Shown piece by piece: positions 34,158 to 44,835 of a DNA stretch of 64,000 nucleotides. The notes below the pieces were generated by a model. The model saw nothing but the letters and a program-made list of their open reading frames with translations. It was not told where the DNA came from and did no database searches. This DNA comes from Piezodorus guildinii. Taxonomy: Eukaryota > Arthropoda > Insecta > Hemiptera > Pentatomidae. The translations under genes were made by a program, and so were the position numbers. The stretch lies in NCBI GenBank assembly GCA_023052935.1, contig CM041294.1, positions 87,962,616 through 88,026,615 of the forward strand, in the 5' to 3' direction. How positions within the stretch are numbered: the stretch's first letter is position 1; every line of letters starts with the position of its first letter.

Positions 34158-34985
34158 AAGGTAATTCCTATACATCCATTTTTAAACAGTTTGCTGGTGT
34201 TCCTCAAGGCAGTATCCTGTAACCCATTCTTTACACATTCTATACAGCTGATATCCTAACCCATCCAATCACTTTCCTTTCTACTTATGCTGATGACATT
34301 TGTGTGTTATCAGTCAATAACGATCCTACTATTGCCTCTCAAACTCTTCAATCCCACATCAGAGACCTAGAGGTATGATGTCAGAATTGGACCTATGAAT
34401 TCTTGCCCAACAATATCCTCTATAACACTTTTCTTGTCCCGGTGGAACAGATCTGACTGCACCTGGACAAACTTCTTACTTGGAACCCTCATACAAGACT
34501 GAAAAGTCAAGAAACTGCCCGACGTTTTCGGGTACTTCAACACTTACTGGACAAACGCTCAAACCTTCCACTTAAGTACAAAAGGCTCATCTATATGACT
34601 ATCATAAGATTGATATGGACTTACGGAGTAGAATAGATTTGGGGCTCTACTAAACCATCAAATTCTTCTCGTCTCCAATCCTTACAACCTAAAATTCTTA
34701 ATGCTCGTTATTTTGTCACAGCTAAACGCATCCATAAAGACCTTAATGTTCCATATGTTGCTGACTTAGCGCGAACCAGGTACCATTTCTTTCATGACAA
34801 ACTTTGTTCCCACTCTATCCCACTAGTTTCAATCCTTGCTTATCCTCCGAGGTGTTTGAAAAGAAGATGGCCCTTCTACCTTAGAAGACCTTCTAGTTTT
34901 TGGATAGCTGCGAATCATGACAATATTAACTTTTATCGCATTTGATAAATATATATATCATTATACAGTTGTAAATAATATTTTT
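34158..34985 (+). pseudogene. 5'-truncated Jockey-like LINE, RT to 3' end
   Basis: From the 'FAGVPQGSIL' box through a 'YADD'-type segment and '...VEQI', a deletion, '...LLDKRSNLPLKYKRLIY' and the RRLKRRWP-like end, to the 3'UTR with 'tatacagttgtaaata'. Stops, frameshifts and small deletions throughout. It inserted into an HLT fragment. Confidence 0.8.
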
Positions 34986-34989
34986 TTTT

Positions 34990-35464
34990 TTAAATCATGG
35001 CAATGAAAAATTTATTATTGCCTTTTTCGCAATGAGAGTCTGTTTGGATTTTCTCTCACACCCAATTGATTTTGATTGATCAAAAGCAATACAAAACACA
35101 GTTTTCCCATCTACGCTCGGGGGAATTAGATATCTAGGTTTTAATTTTTGACGAGACACTTGTTCTCCGTTTGGCATTATTTAAACATTAGTATTTAACT
35201 TTTTTAACCAATAAAAATTGTGAATCTGAGATTTAAAATTTGTCTTAAAACTAAACCTCGGAGAGATACTTAAGGGTTTTCAACGGAGTGGAGATTCAGT
35301 ATTACAATAATAACAATGAACGCCTTCGGATTAGCCTCTGAAGTGGTATTAAATGAGTAAAAGTGAAGAAAAAAATAATAAAAACAATGGAATGTTTTGT
35401 GTTAGACGGAGGAGTTTAATCACTGAAAGCTACCGACTTCATAATATTTCCGTTTATTTTTTTT
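34990..35464. other. unassigned stretch
   Basis: No supported feature. The 60-residue frame at 34995-35177 (minus) has no recognisable domain. Confidence 0.3.
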
Positions 35465-36002
35465 CAACCCTCTCACAAGACTGAAATGACTAGAGACGAT
35501 GCTCGAAGATACCGATTACTACAACACTTACTAGCCAAACGTTAAAAACTTACATATGACAAAAGACTCATTTACATCACTATTATCAAACCTATTTGGA
35601 CATATGGAATCGAGCTTTAGGACTTTACTAAACCATCCAATTCCTCCCACATCCAATCCAAAATCCTGAATGCTCCTTTTTTTTGTCACAAATCAACTCT
35701 TCATAATGACCTAAACATCCCATTTGTTGCAGACATGGCCCGTGATAGATACACCTCTTTTCATTCTACTCCTTGTCTAGACAAACCCACTTGTCCGTAA
35801 TTTATCTTAATTAGATATCTCTGATAACCTCCAAGATGACTGAAAAGAGTTGGCGTCGGTACCTACTGCCTTAAAATATTTAGTGAAGTGCTACCACTGG
35901 GTTGTTCTTTCTCAAGACATTTTCATGACTTTTCTTCATTCTGCAGATTTACTCATTGTGTTGTTTAATACAGTTGTAAATTAAAATAAATAAATAAAAA
36001 AT
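35465..36002 (+). pseudogene. 5'-truncated Jockey-like LINE, C-terminal part
   Basis: Starts at a segment equal to 'TRLKRQETARRFRLLQHLL' and covers the ORF2 C-terminus and 3'UTR, ending in AATAAATAAATAAAAAA. Heavily substituted, including loss of the usual RRW motif. Confidence 0.75.
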
Positions 36003-36286
36003 TTCTCATTTGAGAAAGTCCCGAGCGCTTTGATATTCTAACTAAAAAATTCTTGTGAACCAAGAAAGCCACTTACGGACGGTGCTTTCTCCTCGCCATA
36101 TTCACTGCAAATTTTGTTGATCGTCTGATCATTAAATTTTCTTTCTAGGAATTACAAATCATTAAACGACGGAAATGATTTAATTTTTAGTAGGCAAAAT
36201 ACTGTTTAAAGATAAGGAATATCGGTTAGAACTGATGCATAAAAGCAACTTAACGAATTTTTTTTTTTTTTTTTTAAGAATATTGT

Positions 36287-36515
36287 CCCTCCAACATACT
36301 TCCTCATCCTCCAGTCTTACCTCAATTCCTGGCAATCCGCAAAGGCTTCTGAAAAGAAGATGGCCTCGAGACCTTCTTGTGTAGATTCACTACTAGAGTG
36401 CTGCCAATGGGCAGTTTCTCATCATGTTTTTTTTTCATGTGTTTTATGATTGTAGCATATTTACTTGATTTATGAACATAAAGTTCTAAATTTCAATAAA
36501 TAAAAAAAAAAAAAA
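36287..36515 (+). mobile_element. short, internally deleted Jockey-like LINE with 10-bp target-site duplication
   Basis: A piece of the RT region ('NIVPPTYFLILQSYL') is joined directly to the 'PRRLLKRRWPRDLLV' end, then 3'UTR and poly(A). Flanked by aagaatattg at 36277-36286 and 36516-36525. The deletion was present at insertion or arose later; either way it is a 229-bp dead copy. Confidence 0.8.
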
Positions 36516-36929
36516 AAGAATATTGAAACATTTTTGACCAATAATAATATTGAAAAACTCTACGAATTTATTTTACAGCCAAATACAAAACTTAACTAAC
36601 AGAAAACATGAGTTCTGTCATTGACCAGAAAAGCGCTTTAAATTTTATTTTTCTCTAACAAGTTATCTGCTAAAGAATGTCGAAATATTCTAAAATAAAA
36701 AAAAACCCTATATATTTTGACTAACAATCTTTATTACAAGAGCGCTCTATAATCTACCAATAGCAATTATTATAATTCTGTATAATATGAATGTAAAAGC
36801 TGATATCATTTAATATGGAAGATTATAGAGGCCATTAAATGACTGATATTGAATGAGTGACCTCCAAAAAGTAAGCTATTATCCTGTTTCGTTTAGTCTG
36901 GAACTCAATTATCTCGCTCTAGAACAAGG

Positions 36930-37490
36930 TTATTGGTTTATTGAAATTTACAACTGTAACGATATAATAAAAGAGGGAGTAGCGTGATCTAGTGAATGGA
37001 GCAATAGCCTACATTTCTTCGGGTCCTGGGTTCGAATCCACCTAAAGCAGAATATTATTTATTATGTTTTTTTTTTTTTTCAGCCGAGGAGACCCTGTAG
37101 TAGGGAGACTCATCTGGGGCACACTCAGTCTCTATAAAGTGGGTATTCTAAAATTAAGGGGAAAAATGGCTGAGTTCACCTCAGCCTAATCACCTCCTTA
37201 CACGGTGCTCTGTAAGACGCTTTTCAAGATAGTGAATTTGTCCGACAAGGATACGTGAATATGAATAAAGGGTATTTCAAAGCATAATGTCAGGTTCTCT
37301 ACTACTTATCTAGCATACATCTCAGGCTCTCTGGAAATGTATATATTGAGGTCTTTAAAGATTACTTTATTGATGGATTCTAAGGATTTGACACGCAAGA
37401 AATTCGGTTGTATAGTAAAGGAACAAAGCTCAATCTCATATCAAGTAAGCCTTATGATAGTAATATAAACAGCAGGCTTTCTGTAATTTA
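36930..37490 (-). pseudogene. Jockey-like LINE 3' fragment split by a SINE
   Basis: 36934-36955 is the reversed 3' end ('attgaaatttacaactgta'). 37290-37490 continues with the reversed C-terminal coding segment (counterpart of 24970-25160: 'aggtctttaaagattacttt', 'aaagctcaatctcatat'). Between them lies a tRNA-headed retroposon. Confidence 0.6.
36957..37275 (+). mobile_element. SINE-4 (tRNA-derived retroposon)
   Basis: The head has box A-like 'tagcgtgatctagtgaatgg' and box B-like GGGTTCGAATCCACC at about 37030-37044. The body begins after an A/T-rich stretch with a T run at 37067-37081. One copy only in this window, so family limits are uncertain. Confidence 0.6.
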
Positions 37491-37998
37491 AAATTTACAT
37501 CTATAAGGCGAGTTTAATCAAAATAGTTAGAGCCGTTTTGAGAAAATCGTAAAAAGGTGAAAAATGCATAGTATTAAGTGGCTATTCTGGTTAGTAGATC
37601 ATTTAGAAAAAAGTTGCTGTAACATCTCGGGCGTATAGTTGTCTTAAATATGAAATTTCAGTTTCGTACGACTTATCGTTTTTGCTCTAGGCTTACCACA
37701 AACACACGGAAACACAGACCTTTTGGAGGGACTTGATTATTTGGGCTCCGGGATCCTAAAACGTGTATTTCTGTCGAAAACTGGAATTCGAAAATGTTCA
37801 CTATCGCAATACTATCCTTACTATAGAGGTGCTCACTACGTTTGCTATAGCATGCTATTTGGGCTATTGTGCTAAACCCATCAATTTATACAGGAAATAA
37901 ATGTAGAAACTCGACGGGTTTAGCAAAATAACACAAATAGCATGCTATAGCAAACGTAGTGAGTGCCCTTATATATATTTCTTATATAGATAGGTGAA
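37491..37998 (+). repeat. HLT element, 3' half, carrying a MITE
   Basis: From 'atttacatctataaggcgag' to the 3' end, with a CA-type tract at about 37690-37710 and 'aatactatccttactata' at the MITE insertion point. The 3' end resumes after 37971. Confidence 0.75.
37826..37969. mobile_element. MITE with about 50-bp terminal inverted repeats, TA-flanked
   Basis: 144 bp. The left arm contains CTCACTACGTTTGCTATAGC and continues to GCTAAACCC; the right arm is its inverse with a few mismatches. The loop is about 35 bp. TA lies at 37824-37825 and 37970-37971. It interrupts the HLT 3' hairpin region, so the target is clear. No ORF. Confidence 0.85.
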
Positions 37999-38715
37999 AT
38001 TTATATATGAATTACAGAGATCACAAAACTCATGGGACTATCTTTTTCTGACTAAGATACAAATAATCGAATACTGAGGTCTGTATGTTTGATTTTATGA
38101 TAGGCTAAAGCTAGAAGCGATAACTAGAGGCCTGTGGCGGCGAGTATAGAACCATGTTCAATTAGTGAGAACGATATAATCGTAAACGGGCAACAAAAGG
38201 ACACGCTTTGCTTCTCGAGGGTTGGATTTGGCTCAGTTATAGCGAGTGATTGATTGTACTTTTTGCCCCCGGGTCCTCAGCTGATTGCTTTCCCATTGTG
38301 CCCCTCCTCTATATTACCGGGCCATTCTTACTAATTACTAGGCGGTACAGTCTGGAGAGGTGTCGGCATTCCTCTCAGGGTAGAGACTGTACCTCAATGA
38401 AGAAAGATGGCTGCTTTATAGGTCTAGCTGGTCTGGGATCCATTCTCCATTCAGCACCAGCCACTCAGAGCTCGGCTTCTAGGTCACTGTGTCCCTGCAA
38501 GCGATCTGGGAACCGAAATAGAGCAGCAGCAATCAGCTGAACCCATATCTAGGGCCAAGTGATGCCAAAATTCAGCTGGTCCCCAACTCACTAATACAGA
38601 GTGTTTCATAATTATACAGCAATATTTTAGGCATGTGTTCACTAACACAACCAAAAAGTTCATATTAACATATATCTATAATTCGTTTTTTAAACAAATA
38701 TCAAAGGTTAAACGT
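37999..38715. other. unassigned stretch with a GC-richer block (38220-38580)
   Basis: 38220-38580 holds a 96-codon plus-strand frame (38250-38540) with no recognised domain. Its composition resembles the GC-richer retroelement-like blocks elsewhere. Confidence 0.3.
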
Positions 38716-39046
38716 ACGAAAAGGACTAATTTAACTATTTCAAAGGATATACTGGATTTCCATATTTTAAGGACTGTTTCCATTTTTTTATTTTAAGTTA
38801 AAGTCGCCATTCTCGTTGAAAGGATTCTTAACGATAGACATTTCTTGTAACTAGGATACGATTCAAAACGGAAGAAAAGCTCCATTTTTACTCCATTCTC
38901 CTTTTAAAAGTATACGAATCAAAATAATTCACTAATAACTAGGATTACAACGTTAAAAAGGACAGTTTTTAATATCGCAACTATCTTCCCGATGCAAGAG
39001 TCGGTTTACGCACGAAAAGGACTAATTTAACTATTTCAAAGGATAT
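38716..39046. repeat. pair of exact 35-bp direct repeats
   Basis: The segment starting acgaaaaggactaatttaac occurs at 38716-38750 and again at 39012-39046, 296 bp apart. The intervening sequence has no recognised element. Confidence 0.8.
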
Positions 39047-39079
39047 GCCAGATCTTCATTTACTTATTATTATCATGAT

Positions 39080-39785
39080 TTATTACTTATTTACTACAGA
39101 CTGACTATACAAACTTTTACGTGTTTAATACTATATTGAAACCTGTTATTAAGGTTTTAATCACCTGATTAACAAATGGACGATAAGAAATGACAGCAGA
39201 TGCTCATCTGTTTGTCTAGTTATGTGTGTTTTAGTGTATCATCTCTGTACTTATCATCATTTGCCTAGTTATGTGTGTTTTAGTGTGAATAATGTGACAC
39301 TGTTCAATTTATGATCAACATGAGATTTTATTTGTTTATTTATTTAACGTCACTTTATGCTACTGTGGCTAATCGGACGATGCTACAGTGGGAGTCCTAA
39401 ATTTTGCCTATCTAGGTTTTATTAGGATAGGGATCTTTAACGGTACCTGTCATCGCATAGGCTCGGGACAACCTTTTCACGTTCCCTCCGAAGGGCGGCA
39501 TAACTAAGGATTTTTTGTACCCATAAAAAATCCTAGGACCAAATGCGAGTTTAAACCCGTGACCCGTGGCGTAGAAGGATGTTATGCTAGTCAATCTGCT
39601 ACTGGTGATCCCATTTATTATTTATTTATTTCATTAAGACTAACTGTAAAAACTTTAACGTGTTTAATACTAGATAACAGGTTTTAATAAGATGACAAAC
39701 AGATGAACGATAAGCAATGACAGTAGTTGCTCATCGGTTTGTCTAGTTCTGTGTGTTTTAGTATATCATCGCTGTATTTATCACC
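39080..39785. repeat. direct duplication of about 165 bp on either side of a SINE
   Basis: 39080-39245 ('tttattacttatttactaca', 'aacttttacgtgtttaatac', 'gtttgtctagttatgtgtgt') recurs at 39615-39785 with moderate divergence. A SINE-1 lies in between. Confidence 0.65.
39330..39613 (-). mobile_element. SINE-1, complete
   Basis: Minus strand. Tail side 'tttgtttatttatttaacgt' at 39333, head ending 'gtgatccca' at 39613, reversed box B-like gagtttaaacccg with one change. Close to the 30601 copy. Confidence 0.85.
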
Positions 39786-40019
39786 TTTGTAAGATGTATA
39801 ATGTACCGTTAAAGCTATAGAGTTGAGAAAAAATGGTATGTCATATACAAAGTTGTGGAAGGCAATGCAAAGTGAAGGAAAGGACATAAACTTAGATGAT
39901 AGTTGTAGGTAAAAAAATTATACTTGTTATCTTACTATTCAATTTCAACTTTATTTAAAAGTTCGTTAGTTGACTTTAACAACCGATATAAGTGAACATT
40001 CTGTGTTGTGCTCACCAGA
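39782..40019 (-). repeat. HLT-related element, diverged subfamily, 5' end
   Basis: On plus it ends ACATTCTGTGTTGTGCTCACCAGA then T run. The interior ('gtataatgtaccgttaaagc') is family-like but diverged. A related piece lies at 56805-57265. Confidence 0.55.
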
Positions 40020-40347
40020 TTTTTTCACGGACTACTCAGAATGTTCTTATTATGTAGCATTTTTACAAAATAGAGTGCATAGAACAGAGAGCTTGACACA
40101 AGAATCTGTACCCATATTTTTTTCTTCCAACGAAACCTTTCGTTCATACACTAGAGGATTTGCTATACCCCTAAATATTTTAGTTATTCTTATTTATATA
40201 ATCCCACATATAGAAAGAATGGCGAGACTCAACTAGTACTATTTTTGGATTTCAGAACTCAATTCAAGTGTTTCTTGAGACGGCAGATGATAGTTATTGA
40301 TTTCTACATGCTAATGAAGCCAATTTATTATTCTGCACTAATATTTA
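40020..40347. other. unassigned stretch
   Basis: Contains an 88-codon frame without recognised features. Confidence 0.3.
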
Positions 40348-40593
40348 AATATCTGTGGCGGTCGTGAATAAGTGGTTAAGTCAAAATCTTTCATTTTACA
40401 TGGGAGCGACTTACAGTTTTACGTAATGCCAAAATAGAGTAGTAAACATACAGCTTTTTTTCCACCATGAAATTTCTTTCGTTAAAACCAATTTAACACG
40501 ACATGGAAAACGGTCTGAGGGAGCGATACGTGGGGCTAACTCATTTTTGATATAGCTCGAGTTATCTAGTTTTTCACGACCGCCACAGATATT
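40348..40593. mobile_element. MITE with 21-bp perfect terminal inverted repeats
   Basis: 246 bp, beginning AATATCTGTGGCGGTCGTGA and ending with its exact inverse at 40573-40593. No ORF and no other copy found in the window. Target duplication unclear because the surroundings are AT-rich. Confidence 0.75.
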
Positions 40594-40689
40594 GGATTAT
40601 AATTTTTGTTTGTTTAATTTTAAGGATATATGTATTACGTATTTGTGCACATAAGGTATATTGACTTTTTTTATGGTGTGCGGTTCAAC

Positions 40690-41330
40690 TTCCTTACTAA
40701 CTCCAATTAGGGCTGACAGAAACTGAAGACTGCAGCTGACTCAGGACTAGTGGTTGCGTGGTTGAGGTTTCTAGAGTAAAATGTTTATATAATTTTCTTC
40801 TTTTTCTTCCAACACTATGCCTTTCAGAGTAGTGGTGCTTCCAACCATCGGCTCTATGCCTTTCTTCAAGGTTCTTCCTCTCTTCCAAAGTCTTCCCTAT
40901 TCGCCTTCCGATTCATTTCGTATAGCTTCTGGGTCTGGGGACGCCCTCTATGTTTTACTGATGGGGTTTTGATTTGGTCCCTGAGGAGGTCCATCCAGCA
41001 GACATGCATATACAACAACCTGAGCTGCCTCGTCTCCAGTCTGCAGCAGTCTTTCCTCATTTTTTTCAATTCTTCTTAGAAACTTAATTTTAGTTGCAGT
41101 AACAAGACTTTTTAACCTCTGATTCAGGACACCGTACTCTGCTCCACAAAGAACTGCCCTTGAAAAGAAATACTTGAACAGATGGACCTTGTCATCCTGT
41201 TCAACCTCTTTTTTCCCGATAACAATATTGCAGATATTACAGTAGACGGAATTGACTTTCGATGATCTGCTTGAGACTTCCGAATCGACTTTTCCAGGTC
41301 TATTATTATCTCGCCCCGAGTGTATTTACT
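40690..41330 (-). pseudogene. LINE fragment, post-RT 'YGAE' region
   Basis: The minus strand reads, through frameshifts, ...SSRSSKVNSVYC..., GKKEVEQDDKVHLFKYFFSR, AVLCGAEYGVLN and TATKIKFLRRIEK. This is the segment after the catalytic core in many RTE/CR1-type ORF2 proteins (consensus 'LLYGAESW', 'KFLRRI'). Further down, reading shifts between frames with several stops. Lineage distinct from the Jockey-like and family 2 elements. Confidence 0.55.
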
Positions 41331-42230
41331 TTTGTTAAAATTGAATAATAAAAGCAAGAAATTTACTGATGTTACTTAATCATAATGGATGAAATTCCTA
41401 TCTTAAAATATTCCTAAAAATATGTAAAAGATACATATTAATGGAACTCATGTGGTAATAGAACTATCATTTTTTTTTTTTTTTTTTTTTTTTTTTTGTA
41501 GAGTGTCAAATATATATTGAATAAACACAAATAAGGCTGTTTAGGCATCGTTAAATAGCTTGAATTAACGTTTGATAATACTAATAATTTATAATAATAA
41601 TGAAAATTGTAATTGTGGATAAATTAATAATGTCAAAAAAAAGAAAGAATATTTTAACTATTGTCTGGTGTGGATGAATGAAGTATGTTGTTTAAAATTA
41701 AGCAAATCAATGTATTTGGGTAGCATAATGTTTGCTTATATGTTTAATGAAGCATTTTTTCTCTTCTCTGTTAGTCAGTTCTATAGAATATTCTCTCCAG
41801 AGAATTAATAAATATCATAAAATTATTGATAGTGAGTGATGATAGTTTTAATGCTGCTAGCAATTTTATGAAAATAGCGTGATTATTTTCTATAATGGTT
41901 CCTTATAACATTAATTGTTTTAAAAATATTGTATTAATTCCTTATTGTATATATATTGCATTATTATTTTATAATTATATTGCTGTGTGAATATTGTATG
42001 AATGTTGTATTTCAATTGTAATATCACTCGATGAAAAATACTAAAAAAACTCATAATATCATTAAATATTATTTTAATAAAAGTTTAATCAAGTAATAAA
42101 TTTACATTAGAACTTGTTACTAATGTCTATAAATAAATTATTAAATTTTAATTTTAAATTATTTCAATTAAATCTCTAAAGAATTAGATCGATCTGTTGG
42201 CGGTTTTAATATATTAGAAAATATAAAAAT
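41331..42230. other. unassigned AT-rich stretch with a 28-bp poly(T)
   Basis: T run at 41470-41497. No gene or terminal repeats recognised. Confidence 0.35.
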
Positions 42231-42248
42231 AAAATATTTATATCTAAC

Positions 42249-42278
42249 GTTTTGACCTACGTTGTGGCTCTTCATCAG
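42249..42278 (-). ncRNA. hammerhead-ribozyme-like core
   Basis: On the minus strand CTGATGA (42278-42272) is a perfect first box. It is followed by an imperfect stem II and CAAAACG in place of GAAAC. It lies near 'aaaccgccaac', a motif also found next to the cores at 53.5-53.8 kb, so it is probably from the same element type. Likely inactive because of the G-to-A change. Confidence 0.45.
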
Positions 42279-42299
42279 GCTTCTGATGAAAATATTCTC

Positions 42300-42798
42300 T
42301 ATGACCCGAACTTTCTTAACCTTCATATGAAAAAACAACTGATATATTAATAAATGGACTTATCTAACAGTCACTATCATAGTATAACGAGCTCTTTTAT
42401 CATAAAACATGGTGAAGTATGATAGTACGATAGTCCCTAAATACAATCACAACAGAGACTTACTTATACTATTGCTAGTATAACTATCGCCATATAGACG
42501 ACAGTACTAGACAGCCGATAGTAGAGGTATGGGAGTGCATTCTATGCATTGCACTCGCTGGGGTCATTCATCGGTGGCAATGGGCTTCACTCCTCTGCCT
42601 CCCTTCCTTTCAATACCTCACTCTTCAATTTATTATACCTATATTTTAAATAATTATATTATTTTATTGTAAAAAATAATAATCTGATGCGCTCATCACA
42701 CCACTTTTATCATTGAAATTTTCCATCAAAAAAAGACCGAAGGAATGATGATTAACTGAAATAAGCAAAGTTAAAAGGATATAAGAGTTTCAAAAGTA
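42300..42798. other. unassigned stretch with HLT-like terminus
   Basis: At 42688-42720 'aatctgatgcgctcatcaca' resembles an HLT 5' end (sense plus), but the sequence after it is not the usual HLT body. Confidence 0.3.
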
Positions 42799-43107
42799 CC
42801 TTTTCCATTTTAAAGAATGTACCTGCTAAATGTTAGTACTAGCGATAAATGGTATATAACAAATAATATTCTCTATTACATTTTTAATGAAAAGCGGTAG
42901 GAAAATTTTCAATCCGAGAAACACCAACAGAATGTTTGTTAGAGTTTTGAGATTGAAAAAAAAAAAAAATGATTTTTTCCATTCAAACCAATATACCTCC
43001 TAAGCAGTAAGTCCTAGCGACAAATGTTTTATAACTAATAATATTCTCCATTAAAATTCTCATTAAAAAAGTATTAGGAATTTTTGTAATCCGAACAACA
43101 CCAACAG
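42799..43107. repeat. two tandem units of about 175 bp
   Basis: 42799-42930 and 42972-43107 share 'ttttccatt', 'gtcctagcga'/'gtactagcga', 'aataatattctc', 'attaggaa..ttt', 'aatccga..aacaccaacag'. Roughly three quarters identical by eye. Confidence 0.6.
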
Positions 43108-43164
43108 AGATAGAGCGTGTCAAAAAAACCGCCAACACTAACAGATGTTAGGAAGAAAGGAAAT

Positions 43165-43722
43165 TTTTACTTTTCCTTACCTATACATGCATTATAGTAA
43201 TGTTTACAAGTAAATCAATCGTGAAGATTTTCGAATACCAGTGTTCAATTAAAATGCACGTTTTAGGGTTCTCTGAGTCCACATAACTAAGTTCCAGAAA
43301 AATATCTGTATGAGTGTCAAGTCCAACACTAGAACGAAATGGTGTACGAATCTGAAATTTCTTATTTGAGACCACTACTTTTTTATCAAAATCGGCGAAC
43401 CAGAAGAGAGAGTTTATACAATGCATTTTACAACTTTTTACGATGTTCTCTAAAACGGCTGTTAAGATTTTTATTAAACTCTCTATACCGATATAAAATT
43501 TTATGATATTTAAGATGTAGTAGGTTTCATTCTGATTGAAATAGTCTGACAGGGCTTAAATACCGATAGCATACATTTCCCTACTCTAAGTTGCGTTCAA
43601 TTTTGTAGATTCGATAAATTAATCATACTTTGTCGTTAGCATTGATAAACATCGGTTAAATATACGAGGTGATGATTAACTAAAGCAGAATAGACCAAAA
43701 CTATTTTTTAATGTAATTTAAC
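43165..43722 (-). repeat. HLT element, 3' two-thirds
   Basis: Plus-strand start TTTTTACTTTTCCTTACCTA. It runs to 'aaaactattttttaatgtaa' and is cut where the next HLT copy begins at 43723, in the same orientation. The CA tract is degenerate. Confidence 0.75.
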
Positions 43723-44623
43723 ATTCACTAACCTATATATGAAATATATAGTAAGGGAAAGTATTCTGATCATAGAAATCTTGAATTACACGTTTTAGGG
43801 TGCTCTGAGCCCGAAAAAACAAGTATGTGTGTGTATGTATACCGTATGTGGTAGGTCTAATGCAAAAACGAAAAGACGTACAAAACTGAAATTTCATATT
43901 TAAGAGAACTATGCTCCCGAGATGTCACAGCAACTTATTCATCAAAATCGGCTGACCAGAAGAGCCACTTTATACTATGTATTTTACATCTTTTTACGAT
44001 TTTCTCAAAAACAGCTATAACGATTTTGATAAAACTCAATAAATCTATGTAAAATTTAATGAAATTTAATATGATGTAGGTTTCATTCTGATATGAAATA
44101 GTATGACACGGTCTAAATACCGATATTACAAAATTTCTAAATTTTATAAAAATTCTTAATTAATTTTTCTTCCTCTAAGTTAATATAGTAGTTTTTTTAT
44201 GAAATTGACCATATCATCTGATTAGCATTGTTAAAAAACAGGTAAATATTAAAGTTGAACGAATTCGATATCAAACTAAACGAGATAACTGCAAAAATAT
44301 TTTATTAATGTATTTTTTTGTTTTTGAACTTAAGAACAGTAAAATACATGTATAGTATACCGTTGGAATGCTAAAGATTTTAGAAAAAATATTATCTTAT
44401 ACATGCAATGGTAAAAGTTAACGAAGAGTGATGAAAAGCCGATAAAACAAACGATTGTCGTAGATAATAATATAATAGATTATTTAATAAAACAGACGTT
44501 TTTAACGAAATCCAATGTGAATAATTCTTTATCGATTTATTTTATTTTCTAAATTTGTTTATAAATTCCTTAATTGGTATCAATAACGGATGTAAGTGAA
44601 AGTCGTGTGTTGCGCGCACCAGA
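43723..44623 (-). repeat. HLT element, full length
   Basis: Plus strand: 'attcactaacctatatatgaa' start with the ATATATGAAATATATAG hairpin, a GT-rich stretch at 43825-43855, and the end GTAAGTGAAAGTCGTGTGT...CGCGCACCAGA. Directly followed by two mini copies. Confidence 0.8.
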
Positions 44624-44835
44624 TTTTTACTTTTACTTACGTATATATTTCATCTCTAACTCTATTTAAAATTTTAAAATTAATTTTAACAACTCAGGTA
44701 ACTGATTGTCGTGTGTTGCGCGCACCAGATGTTTACTTTTATCTACGTATATATTTCATCTCTAACTCTATTTAAAACTTTAAAATTAATTTTAACAACG
44801 CAGGTAACCGAATGTCGTTTGTTGTGGGCACTAGT
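44624..44835 (-). repeat. two head-to-tail mini HLT copies (about 106 bp each)
   Basis: 44624-44729 and 44730-44835 each start (T)TTACTTTTA.CTACGTATATA and end ...GGTAAC.GA.TGTCGT.TGTTG...: both termini of HLT with nearly all interior removed. They join the preceding full copy and each other through only a few T bases. The second has a worn end (ACTAGTA instead of ACCAGA). Confidence 0.75.
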
